Below, one piece after another: positions 7,954-15,758 of a stretch of DNA of 64,000 nucleotides. A model generated the notes under the pieces. That model saw only the letters and a list, made by a program, of their open reading frames with translations, ran no database searches and was not told the origin of the DNA. The stretch covers positions 3,393-67,392 of the forward strand of contig NZ_JAQAGY010000032.1 of the NCBI RefSeq assembly GCF_027533645.1, given 5' to 3'. A program made the translations under genes and the position numbers. Source of the DNA: Paenibacillus caseinilyticus. Lineage in GTDB: Bacteria; Bacillota; Bacilli; Paenibacillales; NBRC-103111. Positions within the stretch are counted from its first letter, which is position 1, and each line of letters opens with the position of its first letter.

Positions 7954-9498
7954 TTACTTCATCGGCTCGGGAGCAGCCGGTGACATCACATACACGCCGG
8001 TTCCCTCCGCATCCAGCCCCAGCACGGAAGCTTGGCTGTGCAGCTTGGCAAACGGGGCCGAGGTGCGTCCCGTATCCGCGTCATAAGTCTTCAGCTCGTA
8101 ATGGGATTGGATCTGATCTGCCGTCCCCGTCTCGACCCCCTCCGCAAAAACCAGCTGGTGCGTTCCCGGAATCCAATGCCCTGCCCTATTCATAGGCGGC
8201 GCCCACACCTTCTTGCCATCCCGGTCAAAGATCTCTCCGGTGGTGTAGAACCGCAGCCTGCCGTCCGTGCTCTCCTTGTAATCCGAGCTGTAACTATCAT
8301 GGACCGGAGGCGGCTGCCACCGCGTCACTTTGCCCGTGCTCCAGCTGTACCGGTACGGGATCTCCGCGAACGTCTCCGCCTCCCTCAGGGCCATCCGCAC
8401 TTCGGTGCCATCGTCGCGGAACACGACCGGTATTTTGACTTCATCGCTGACCTGGCTGCGATCAACCCTGCCCTTCAGTACGCCGGGCAGCCGCTTCGGG
8501 GTATTCTTCACGATGTCATACACGACCAGATCCAGGTTCTCTTCCTGTTCCTTCGCCGCACTCACCGCGAGGAGGACCTTCGTGCGGTCCTTGCTCCAGC
8601 CGCTGCCGTGCACATACCCGCCAACTTGAATCCGCTTCGCCTCCGAGGAGCCCGGCAGCTCTCCCGCCGCCGCGTCCGCGCCGAAGAAGAGTCCCCGCGG
8701 GTCCGCATACAGATCCCCCGGCCCCTGGTAGCTCGCCATCAGGGGGAAGGACACATCGGTCATGACGCCCTGCTCGAGATCATAAAGGGAGTAGTGCTTC
8801 GCAAACGTGGCGTCACAGTTGCAGTAGCCCGCCGTCTTCGTAGCGATGGCGTAGCGGGAGCCGGACTCCAGCGGCTGGAGGGAATAGGGCTCCGCGAGTT
8901 CACCGGTCCGTACCGCCGCCGCGCCGCTGACCGGTACCCTCCAGACCTCGTAAGGGCGCTCCAGCACGGTCTTGAAGACCGGCAGCTCCCGCAGCTCGCG
9001 GTCGGCCGCCGTCTTGGCCCCGTTCGCGTCCACGTGGTAGGCGTAGACGGGATAATCCCCCGGCTGCCCGGATAGCACCTGCACCTCGAGCCCCAGCGCC
9101 CGGTCGCTCTGCCAGCGGTAGGCGAGCTGTACCTTCACTGGCTCCCCCGGGATCGTTCCGGGCTCCGTACCAGACGGCTCGGCATGCTCCCGGAGCGCCG
9201 CTTCGACGGAAGCGCGATCCATCGCTTCCGGGAACGTCAGCGTGAACGTCTGCGTCCGCGGCGAGACCAGCGTCCGGATCGGGGCTTGCAGGCGCGGATC
9301 GGCGTTCAGCCGAATGGAGAAGACCGGCTCCTGCAGATGTTCCCCGGCGGGTCCGGCCCCGGATTCCGGCATGACCGGAGCACCAGTTGCGGGCGGCTGC
9401 GGGGCAGCCGGCGGCAGGCCTCCCGGCGCCTCGGTTCTCCCTGCCGTCCCTGCAGCCAGCATCAGACACAACGCGGCGATCGCAATCAATTGGGTCAT
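7954..9498 (-). CDS. secreted protein with Ig-like segment and probable beta-propeller
   Basis: A 514-residue protein with an N-terminal signal peptide (LIAIAALCLMLAAGTAG). After a Pro-rich linker, residues about 70-150 resemble a bacterial Ig-like domain of the S-layer-associated type (TFTLTFPEAMDRASVEAAL). Residues about 190-510 contain repeated beta-strand-rich units (YSLYDLEQGVMTDVSF, LDLVVYDIVKNTPKRL, DGRLRFYTTGEIFDRDGKKV), which suggests a TolB-like propeller. I do not recognise a named family. It is likely exported or lipid-free at the cell surface. GGGGGAA precedes the ATG. A bound ligand cannot be predicted. Confidence 0.65.
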   Translation of the reverse strand: MTQLIAIAALCLMLAAGTAGRTEAPGGLPPAAPQPPATGAPVMPESGAGPAGEHLQEPVFSIRLNADPRLQAPIRTLVSPRTQTFTLTFPEAMDRASVEAALREHAEPSGTEPGTIPGEPVKVQLAYRWQSDRALGLEVQVLSGQPGDYPVYAYHVDANGAKTAADRELRELPVFKTVLERPYEVWRVPVSGAAAVRTGELAEPYSLQPLESGSRYAIATKTAGYCNCDATFAKHYSLYDLEQGVMTDVSFPLMASYQGPGDLYADPRGLFFGADAAAGELPGSSEAKRIQVGGYVHGSGWSKDRTKVLLAVSAAKEQEENLDLVVYDIVKNTPKRLPGVLKGRVDRSQVSDEVKIPVVFRDDGTEVRMALREAETFAEIPYRYSWSTGKVTRWQPPPVHDSYSSDYKESTDGRLRFYTTGEIFDRDGKKVWAPPMNRAGHWIPGTHQLVFAEGVETGTADQIQSHYELKTYDADTGRTSAPFAKLHSQASVLGLDAEGTGVYVMSPAAPEPMK

Positions 9499-9691
9499 AT
9501 GGATTCAATTCCCCCGTCTCCCCGGTATCGGTTCGTTACCCTCTTAGACGGAAGGACGCTCCAGAAAGTTACAGGGCGCCGGAGCCCAGAAGCCAGTGAC
9601 TCTTTCCCATGACGCCCCACCTCTACTCTTCACCCCTGGGCATCATATGGGATTGTACGATGCTTACCTCCCCGAAGATCGCGCCTGAACC

Positions 9692-9747
9692 ATGATAAAC
9701 GGCTTCGCCATCCTTTAAGGACGATGCGCGTTTATGAGATATATAGC
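9692..9747 (-). repeat. dispersed repeat, copy A
   Basis: This segment (GATAAACGGCTTCGCC, then TCCTTTAAGG, then GATGCGCGTTTAT and a run of AT) matches copy B at 57690-57782 and partly copy C at 14223-14281. It lies directly beyond the terminator of the ferritin operon. Confidence 0.6.
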
Positions 9748-9748
9748 A

Positions 9749-9787
9749 AAAAGCGGCTCCCGCCCACTGGCGAAAACCGCTTTTCCC
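9749..9787 (-). terminator. terminator after ferritin
   Basis: On the minus strand an AAAGCGG...CCGCTTTTT stem ends in a T run, directly after the ferritin stop. Confidence 0.8.
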
Positions 9788-9795
9788 TATCCATC

Positions 9796-10299
9796 CTACT
9801 CCGCCGGAGGCGTAAACGAACGCTGGGCAAACTCGGCATCGAGCATGAAGAACGCGTTGCTGTCCTTGTCGATGCGCTTCAGTTTGTTGATGATGGAGTC
9901 GAAGAGCGCTTCCTCTTCCACCTGTTCGTCGATGAACCACTTCAGGAAGTTGATCGTGGCATGCTCCCGCTGGTCCATGGCCAGATCGGAGAGATGGTAG
10001 AACTTCTTCGTTACGATCTGCTCGTGGTTGTAGCCGTGCTCGAACGCGTCCAGAATCGACTCGTACTCGTTATTCGGGTCTTCCATCCCCGCGACGGTGA
10101 CGCGCTTGCCGCGGTCGTTGAGGAATTTGTAGATCTTCATGGCGTGGAACCGCTCTTCTTCCGCCTGCACGATGAAGAAATTCGCGAATCCGTCCAGACT
10201 CTCCCCGGAACAGTATCCCGCCATAGCCAGGTATACCTGCGCCGAGTAGAACTCATAGTTCATCTGGTCATTGAGCGCTTGGCTTAATGTTTCATTCAT
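9796..10299 (-). CDS. ftnA: ferritin
   Basis: A 167-residue non-haem ferritin that oxidises Fe(II) and stores iron in a 24-subunit cage. The four-helix bundle carries the ferroxidase residues: Glu in MNYEFYSAQVYLAM, then the EEERFHAMKIYKF segment with Glu and His, and a later Glu in FIDEQVEEE. The ATG at 10299 is chosen because AGGGAAGG lies about 10 bases upstream; a GTG three codons earlier is too close to that site. It follows the small Cys-rich gene by 29 bp and should share its Fur-boxed promoter. Confidence 0.93.
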   Translation of the reverse strand: MNETLSQALNDQMNYEFYSAQVYLAMAGYCSGESLDGFANFFIVQAEEERFHAMKIYKFLNDRGKRVTVAGMEDPNNEYESILDAFEHGYNHEQIVTKKFYHLSDLAMDQREHATINFLKWFIDEQVEEEALFDSIINKLKRIDKDSNAFFMLDAEFAQRSFTPPAE

Positions 10300-10328
10300 T
10301 GCCGCCACACCTTCCCTCTCCTGATTGT

Positions 10329-10556
10329 TCAGCTGATCGCCTTCTCCAGCTTCTTCTGCAGTGCCTCGGCCGAAGAAGCCGAGACGAGCTTCTTCGACTT
10401 ACCCACAACGGCAAAACACGCCTGGGAGCACAGCTTGCAATGTCCGAGACAGCCCCGCTTCTTCTGCTTCAGCCCGTGGTGTTCCTCTTTCAAGGCGCGG
10501 TAAACGCCCTTCGTCCCCTGCTTGAAGTTTCTGCAGCAATATCTGATCTTCTTCAC
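10329..10556 (-). CDS. small Cys-rich DUF1450-like protein
   Basis: A 75-residue protein read from a GTG at 10556, preceded by GGGG 8 bases upstream; a TTG start further upstream lacks a site. Six cysteines stand out: YCC near the N-terminus and GCLGHCKLCSQACF in the middle. The layout resembles the DUF1450/YuzB group of thioredoxin- or ferredoxin-like small proteins. It is the first gene of a two-gene unit with ferritin, and the promoter carries a Fur-like box, so a role in iron handling (electron donor or metal binding) is an inference. The CxxxCxxCxxxC spacing is richer in cysteine than YuzB. Confidence 0.65.
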   Translation of the reverse strand: MKKIRYCCRNFKQGTKGVYRALKEEHHGLKQKKRGCLGHCKLCSQACFAVVGKSKKLVSASSAEALQKKLEKAIS

Positions 10557-10597
10557 TATGCTGTGCCCCGCTTTCCCGATATCGTGACATTTTCTCA

Positions 10598-10626
10598 ATG
10601 ATAATCGTTCTCATCACCATTGTCAA
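10598..10626 (-). promoter_or_regulatory. promoter with overlapping Fur/PerR-like box
   Basis: On the minus strand TTGACA (10626-10621) and TATCAT (10603-10598) are separated by 17 bp. The plus-strand sequence 10599-10613 reads TGATAATCGTTCTCA, which matches the 7-1-7 Fur pattern TGATAAT-N-ATTATCA with two mismatches, and covers the -10 element. It should control the Cys-rich protein and ferritin. Confidence 0.7.
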
Positions 10627-10820
10627 TGCCCTTTTGGGGTCCATTCGCGGGGAGCGCGGCCGCCCCTCTTCTTGAGCGGCCCTCCGTGCATCCCAAGGCG
10701 CGCCGCCGGATTACTTAAGTATACCGCTGTACCCGTCCGTTGACAAAAAGGCTGCCCGGCGCCTTTTCTACCATGCTATGATTTAGCATAAGATGACATT
10801 TCATACGGAGGGATCATGTT

Positions 10821-11750
10821 ATGGATCTGGACCGCCTTTACCGTACGTACCGGCCCTTGCTCTTCACCACCGCCTACCGGATGCTTGGATCCGCCGCCGA
10901 AGCCGAGGATGCGGTGCATGACCTCTTCGCCGCCCTCGGCACCTCAGGGGCGGATGGAGAAAGCCTGCGCAGCGAGCAGGCCTACCTGCTCAAGCTGCTG
11001 ACCAACCGCTGCCTGAATGTGCTGAAGTCCGCCCGGCGCCGCCGGGAGACGTATCCTGGACCCTGGCTGCCGGAGCCCCTGTTCGAAGCTGTCGCCGCCG
11101 GGGATCCGCTCCGGCACGTCCTCGACCAAGAGGCGTTCACCTACGCGTTCCTCGTGCTGCTCGAGGAGCTCTCCCCGCCGGAGCGGACGGTCTTCGTGCT
11201 GCGTGAGACGCTGGATCTCGGCTACGGCGAGCTGGCTGAGCTGACCGGGCGCACGGAGAGCGGTTGCCGCCAGCTCTACAGCCGGGCGCGGCGCAAGCTC
11301 GAAGCGGCGGCGGAGCTCTCCGGGCCGTCGCAGGCCTCCCCGCAGGCGGAAGCGCTAGCGACGGCGTTCCTCGGCGCAGCGGCGACCGGGCGCTACGACA
11401 CGCTGCTCGGTCTGCTCTCCGAAGATGCCGTGCTGGTGAGTGACGGCGGCGGCAAGGTACGCGCCGCCTTCCTCCCGATCCTCGGCGCAGGCCGGGTCCG
11501 TGCCTTCTTCGAAGGCATCGCCCGCAAGGGCTCGCTCGCCGGGGAGTTCATACCGGCCCGTCTGTCCGGTCAGCCCGGCCTGCTCCTGCTGCAGGAAGGC
11601 AGGGTCCGCTTCGCCTTCACGGTAGTGCCGGATGCCGGAGGCAGCGGGATCCGGCGGATCTACATGATCAGTAATCCCGACAAGCTCGCGGGCGCAGCCG
11701 TCATCGGCAGGGAACCGGACACCGGGCCGTCTGCAGTACTCTTTCCTTAG
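10821..11750 (+). CDS. sigJ: ECF41-type RNA polymerase sigma factor with SnoaL-like C-terminal domain
   Basis: A 309-residue extracytoplasmic-function sigma factor. Region sigma-2 lies at about 5-75 (MDLDRLYRTYRPLLFTTAYR, AEDAVHDLF) and sigma-4 at about 115-165 (LSPPERTVFVLRETLDLGY, ELTGRTESGCRQLYSRARRK). Residues about 180-300 form an extra SnoaL-like domain (ATAFLGAAATGRYDTLLGLL, EDAVLVSDGGGKVRAA), the mark of the ECF41 group. In that group the extension replaces an anti-sigma factor. The ATG at 10821 follows GGAGGG. The next gene is the usual ECF41 partner, and a matching promoter lies between them. Confidence 0.92.
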   Translation: MDLDRLYRTYRPLLFTTAYRMLGSAAEAEDAVHDLFAALGTSGADGESLRSEQAYLLKLLTNRCLNVLKSARRRRETYPGPWLPEPLFEAVAAGDPLRHVLDQEAFTYAFLVLLEELSPPERTVFVLRETLDLGYGELAELTGRTESGCRQLYSRARRKLEAAAELSGPSQASPQAEALATAFLGAAATGRYDTLLGLLSEDAVLVSDGGGKVRAAFLPILGAGRVRAFFEGIARKGSLAGEFIPARLSGQPGLLLLQEGRVRFAFTVVPDAGGSGIRRIYMISNPDKLAGAAVIGREPDTGPSAVLFP

Positions 11751-11810
11751 GCGATGATTACCCGCTTTGGGAGGCTCCTTATCACTTTTTTGCGGAGTTT
11801 CGGGAGCTTC

Positions 11811-11837
11811 TGTCACAAATTCGGTCTCTATATTGTC
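11811..11837 (+). promoter_or_regulatory. ECF41-type promoter
   Basis: TGTCACA at 11811-11817 is followed, after 16 bp, by TGTC at 11834-11837. The known ECF41 target is TGTCACA-N16-CGTC, so this differs by one base. It lies between the sigma gene and its neighbour and would start a short leader to the ATG at 11911. Confidence 0.75.
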
Positions 11838-11910
11838 TTCTTTAGTGTAAACCCAAAACCGGCGGGCCCGCAGGAGCTTGCCGGCACCGAAATGGAGGAG
11901 ACGATTCATA

Positions 11911-12363
11911 ATGGAACTCAGAATGAACCACACGACAGTCAATCCGGAGGCTATGCAGACCATGCTGAAGCTGGAAGGCTTCATCACCCGCAGCGGCCTG
12001 GACCGCACGCTCTACGAACTGGTGAAGATCCGCGCCTCGCAGATGAACGGATGCGCCTACTGTCTTGATATGCATACACGGGAGCTCCGCAGCATGGGCG
12101 AGAGCGAGCAGCGGGTGCATCTGATCCCAGTCTGGCGGGAGGTGCCGTTCTTCACCGACAAAGAGCGGGTCGTGCTCGAGCTGACCGAGGCGCTCGTGCG
12201 CATCGGCGATGCCGGAGTGCCCCAGGAGCTGTACGAACGCGTAAGGAAGCATGTGGACGAAGCCGAGTTCGTAACGCTTATTATGGCGGTGAATACGATC
12301 TCCGGCTGGAACCGCCTTGCCATTGCCACAGGAATGGTACCCGAAGCCCAGCCTGTTGAATAG
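11911..12363 (+). CDS. carboxymuconolactone decarboxylase / AhpD-like protein
   Basis: A 150-residue protein of the carboxymuconolactone decarboxylase family, which includes AhpD-type peroxidase partners. It has the family core: LYELVKIRASQMNGCAYCLD with the redox CxxC (CAYC) followed by MHTRELR and an acidic residue. The ATG at 11911 is preceded by GGAGGAG. Such genes are the most common neighbours of ECF41 sigma factors, and the promoter upstream fits that sigma, so it is probably the direct target. The real substrate is unknown; a thiol-dependent peroxidase activity is possible. Confidence 0.88.
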   Translation: MELRMNHTTVNPEAMQTMLKLEGFITRSGLDRTLYELVKIRASQMNGCAYCLDMHTRELRSMGESEQRVHLIPVWREVPFFTDKERVVLELTEALVRIGDAGVPQELYERVRKHVDEAEFVTLIMAVNTISGWNRLAIATGMVPEAQPVE

Positions 12364-12383
12364 CTATATCCCGTGTGCGCGCG

Positions 12384-12419
12384 CCCGAAGCCGCATCCCC
12401 TGTGGGGTGGGGCTTCGGG
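12384..12419 (+). terminator. terminator after the AhpD-like gene
   Basis: The stem CCCGAAGCC...GGCTTCGGG (12384-12392 and 12411-12419) is followed by GTGTTTGG. The T run is weak. Confidence 0.6.
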
Positions 12420-12525
12420 GTGTTTGGTTACGGCTGCTTGGCGCCGCTGGGCGAGAGGACAGGAATCCCCCCCTCCCTTGTTCCGGTACGGATACCCGGC
12501 GGCCGGGTTCCCCTAGGGCATAAGC

Positions 12526-12573
12526 AAGCGGCCGGACCTTCTCTTGACTGTTAAGAGAGGGACCCGGCCGCTT
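12526..12573 (-). terminator. long hairpin after the PAS-GGDEF gene
   Basis: Arms AAGCGGCCGG (12526-12535) and CCGGCCGCTT (12564-12573) enclose a second stem of TCTCTT with AAGAGA. It follows the stop at 12582, but the T run is missing on the minus strand, so termination is uncertain. Confidence 0.4.
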
Positions 12574-12581
12574 TCGCTTAC

Positions 12582-13928
12582 TCACTGCAGATGTATGTTA
12601 TTCGCTGGTTCCTGATCTTGCTTCTCGGCGTAGAAAGCATACCGGTTCGCTCCCGATTCCTTCGCCTTGAACATGGCCAAATGGGCGTTGTTCATAAGCT
12701 CGATGGCGTCGGCCGTGTCCTCCGGGTAGAGCGAGATGCCCATGCTTCCCGTCAGCGTGATCTCGCCGCCGGCCACAGCGTGCGGTTCATGAATGCAGTT
12801 CATGCATTCCGAAGCCGTGCGGGCCGCATCCTCCGCATCCCTCACCCGGTAGAGCATCAGCAGGAACTCATCCCCGCCCGTTCGGCATACCTTGCCCTTC
12901 TCGCCCACGCATTCCTGCAGCCGGTCCGCCGTATTCTTCAGCACAAGGTCTCCTGCTGCGCGTCCGTAAGTCTCATTCACGGCCCGGAAGCCGTTCAGGT
13001 TGACATGAATCATCGCCAGCCGGCCCCGGTCCCGGTCGGAGAAGCGGATCGCCTGCTCGAGCAGCTCCTTGAACAGCCGGCGGTTGGCCGTACCGGTGAG
13101 CGTATCTTCCAGCGCCATGCTCGCCAGCTGCTCTTCGAGCTCCTTGCGCCCGCCAATGTCCCTGGAGACCGCAAGTACCGAGTGGCTGCCATCCGGCTCC
13201 TGCAGGAGGCTCGCCTGGGTCTCTACCCACACGTAGGAGCCGTCCGCACGCGAATAGCGGAACTCCACGGTCTGCTGCTCCCCGGTCGTCAGCAGCCGCC
13301 CGAACTTGTTCTGTACGAGGTAGAGATCCTCTTCGTGCACAAGACGGAAGCAGTTCGTCCCCTCGAATTCTTCCCTCGGGAATCCAAGCACATGCAGGTA
13401 AGAAGGAGAGGCGTATCTCACCAAGCCTGTTAAGTCCAGCAGGGCGATCATATCCTTCATATTCTCGGCGATGAGCCTGTAATTCGTCTCGGCGGCGGAG
13501 ACCGCCGCTTCCAGACGGTACAGTTCCGTAACGTCCCGGTATATTCCCGAGAGGGCGATAAGATCGCCCGACTCGTCGCGTACCGGCGAATAGGTGATCG
13601 ACAGCTCCATCACCTTTCCCTGCTTGTTCACCCGGCGGCTCTTGTAATTCTGGTAGGTGCGGCCTTCCTGCAGGGTGTGGAACACCCGCTCCTGTTCTTC
13701 CCGGATCTCGGGATCGTTCGGCAGGAACATCAGGTCGGTCACATGGACACCCAGGATCTCGTCTCTGGTCCAACCGAAGATGTCCGTGAAGGCGGTGTTG
13801 CACTCTATAAGAACACCCGAATAGTCGCAAATCAGTACGGCATCCGGTATGCTTCGGATAAAAGCCTGCAGCAGGCTGTGCGCTGCTTCGGAATCCTTCT
13901 GATCCCCGTGATCGGCCGTGTAATCCAA
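12582..13928 (-). CDS. PAS-PAS diguanylate cyclase
   Basis: A 448-residue soluble signalling protein. Two PAS domains (about 15-135, with LIECNTAFTDIFGWTRDEIL, and about 140-260, with VRYASPSYLHVLGFPREEFE, then a PAC-like segment) precede a GGDEF domain at about 280-435. The active-site motif is intact (CRTGGDEFLLML), so it should make cyclic di-GMP. No membrane segment is seen, so the signal is probably cytoplasmic. It starts at a TTG at 13928 after GAGGAGG. It is a single gene facing the AhpD-like gene. The PAS ligand cannot be predicted. Confidence 0.9.
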   Translation of the reverse strand: MDYTADHGDQKDSEAAHSLLQAFIRSIPDAVLICDYSGVLIECNTAFTDIFGWTRDEILGVHVTDLMFLPNDPEIREEQERVFHTLQEGRTYQNYKSRRVNKQGKVMELSITYSPVRDESGDLIALSGIYRDVTELYRLEAAVSAAETNYRLIAENMKDMIALLDLTGLVRYASPSYLHVLGFPREEFEGTNCFRLVHEEDLYLVQNKFGRLLTTGEQQTVEFRYSRADGSYVWVETQASLLQEPDGSHSVLAVSRDIGGRKELEEQLASMALEDTLTGTANRRLFKELLEQAIRFSDRDRGRLAMIHVNLNGFRAVNETYGRAAGDLVLKNTADRLQECVGEKGKVCRTGGDEFLLMLYRVRDAEDAARTASECMNCIHEPHAVAGGEITLTGSMGISLYPEDTADAIELMNNAHLAMFKAKESGANRYAFYAEKQDQEPANNIHLQ

Positions 13929-14330
13929 TGTTGTCTGGTCCTCCTCTAGACTTCCGTCTACGTTCCGACCATCATCATATCACAATTGGATGTACATGGA
14001 GAATGCTTTCTTACGGACTGACACGGCTTGCCGGCGGGAGCATGTAAGAAACACCGTCCGGCAGCCCGGACGGTCCTTTCGCGTGCTTGTCCAAACATTT
14101 ATACGTGGGGAGGGATGGGTGCGGGGTTCCAGCCGGTGTTAAAGTCCTGTGGACATGAATTTATTTTCTAGCGGTAGTCACATGACTGTAAAGGCGGTCG
14201 CTTCGCTCTTCCACCCCATACAATGCGCGTTAATAAGAAAAAGAAGATGACCGAATCGAGCCCTGGTGAGATATAGATGCTTAGATTTCGATTTCAAAGG
14301 CCTCGAAAACCTCAAAAAACCGTTTGCGGG
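13929..14330. other. gene-free stretch with a hairpin
   Basis: I see no gene here. A hairpin lies at about 14053-14074 (ACCGTCCGG with CCGGACGGT on the opposite arm). Dispersed repeat copy C follows at 14223-14281. Confidence 0.6.
14223..14281 (-). repeat. dispersed repeat, copy C (partial)
   Basis: It shares ATGCGCGTTA, AGATGACC and TCGAGCCCTGGTGAGATATA with copy B at 57690-57782. It lies just beyond the cbiA terminator on the minus strand. Confidence 0.45.
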
Positions 14331-14347
14331 CTATTCCGCAAACGGTT
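14312..14347 (-). terminator. terminator of the cbi operon, overlapping the cbiA stop
   Basis: A perfect 12-bp stem (14347-14336 and 14329-14318 on the minus strand) is followed by TTTTTTGAGG. The ascending arm encodes the last residues of CbiA (EPFAE), and the stop codon lies in the loop. Confidence 0.88.
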
Positions 14348-15758
14348 CTCTTGCCGGTACCGGCGCTTGCGGGGCATAAACCGCACAGCGCTGCAGCCAG
14401 CGCTCCACAAGCCCGGGCTGCGAGCCGAAGTGAAGGTGGGTGTAACCGGCCACAACGCTGTGGAGCAGCCCGCCCTCCGGCTTCGTCCCCCGCAGGCCCG
14501 AGGTCTCGTAGGCCGGCGGAAGCGGGGCACCGCCCTCCGGAAGCTCATAGGCCGAGTAGTGGAACTCATGTCCCCGGGCGGTCAGCCCGCCCTCGAACAG
14601 GAAGTTCCCTTCGGCCCCTTTCACCTCGCGCAGGCCGAGGGCGGCCAGCTTGCGCTGCATGGTGACGCGCCCGGGCACCAGGCCCAGCATCGGATGGGTC
14701 TGGCCATCCGTGCCGGTGATGCTCTCGGTCAGGTACATGTAGCCGCCGCACTCCGCCAGCGTCGGAAGACCCTGCCTTATGGCGTGGCGGATGGACTCCG
14801 CGGTGCGGGTCTGCCTGGAGAGCCGCTCCGCGAACTCCTCCGGGAAGCCGCCCCCGAGGTACAGCCCCTGGGCCCCCTCGGGCAGAGGCTCGCCCGCCAA
14901 GGGAGAGAAGTACGCAAGCTCCGCCCCGTGCAGCCCCAGGAGCTCCAGGTTCTCGGGATAGTAGAAATGGAACGCGGCGTCGTGCGCCACGGCCAACTTC
15001 ACAGGGTAGGTCTTCGCAGGAGGCGCGAAGAGGCGCGGCTCTTCCTCCGGCAGCGGCTTGCTCCCGGCGGCCAGCTCAAGCAGCCGCTCGAGCCCTACGT
15101 TCGCCTCCATGCGGTCCGCAAGCAGCCCGAAGAATGCGTTCAGATCGCCGCGCTCGATCGACGGCACGAGGCCGAGGTGCCGCTCCGGCAGCGCGAGCTC
15201 TTCCTGGCGCGTCATATAGCCGATGACCGGCACGCCGCACTCCGCCTCTACCGCATCCTTCACGATGCGGTAGTGCCCCTCGCTGCCGACCTTGTTCGCG
15301 AAGACGGCCGCGATCCGCACCCGCGGATCAAGCAGCTGGAAGCCCTTCACGATGGCGGCGCAGGAGCGCGCCATGCTCTGGCAGTTCACGACGAGCAGCA
15401 CCGGCACGCCGAGCTCGAGCGAGATCTCGGCCGTGCTGCCCCGGTTCGAGGTCGCTTCCTTGCCGTCATAGAAGCCCATGACGCCCTCGATGATCGAGAT
15501 GTCGGCGTCCGCGCTGGCCCTTTGGTAAATCTCCCGGACGCCCTCCGGAGAGAGCATCCAGGAATCGAGGTTGCGTGAGGCGCGTCCAGTGACGGCCCGG
15601 TGGTACGTCGGGTCGATGTAATCCGGGCCGCACTTGAAGCCCTGCACGCGCAGTCCCCTGCGCTGCAGCGCCGCCATCAGCCCGATCGTGACGGTCGTCT
15701 TGCCGGCCCCGCTGCCGGTGCCGGCGATGATGAGGCCCGGATGTCCCTTGGCGCTCAT
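14331..15758 (-). CDS. cbiA: cobyrinic acid a,c-diamide synthase
   Basis: A 475-residue amidotransferase that converts cobyrinic acid to the a,c-diamide with glutamine and ATP. The N-terminal ATPase has a P-loop-like GTGSGAGKTTVTIGL. The C-terminal class I glutaminase domain (about 250-450) holds the Cys nucleophile in LAECGGYMYL and a late His in the HFGSQPG segment. It is the last gene of the operon, and its ATG overlaps the cbiG stop (ATGA). The coding end is built into the operon terminator. It takes the pathway to the point where nucleotide-loop assembly genes, not seen here, take over. Confidence 0.96.
   Translation of the reverse strand: MSAKGHPGLIIAGTGSGAGKTTVTIGLMAALQRRGLRVQGFKCGPDYIDPTYHRAVTGRASRNLDSWMLSPEGVREIYQRASADADISIIEGVMGFYDGKEATSNRGSTAEISLELGVPVLLVVNCQSMARSCAAIVKGFQLLDPRVRIAAVFANKVGSEGHYRIVKDAVEAECGVPVIGYMTRQEELALPERHLGLVPSIERGDLNAFFGLLADRMEANVGLERLLELAAGSKPLPEEEPRLFAPPAKTYPVKLAVAHDAAFHFYYPENLELLGLHGAELAYFSPLAGEPLPEGAQGLYLGGGFPEEFAERLSRQTRTAESIRHAIRQGLPTLAECGGYMYLTESITGTDGQTHPMLGLVPGRVTMQRKLAALGLREVKGAEGNFLFEGGLTARGHEFHYSAYELPEGGAPLPPAYETSGLRGTKPEGGLLHSVVAGYTHLHFGSQPGLVERWLQRCAVYAPQAPVPAREPFAE

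Noticed and set aside
9623..9940. A minus frame containing KRASSLKDGEA, similar to KRASTIKDGEA in a frame at 57552-57785
   Set aside because: The similarity comes from the dispersed DNA repeat. Neither frame has a ribosome site, and both run through terminators.
10740..10782. TTGACA and TATGAT upstream of the sigma factor gene as a promoter
   Set aside because: The spacing is 31 bp, far from 16-18 bp. The sequence between them contains an AAAAGGC/GCCTTTT hairpin instead.
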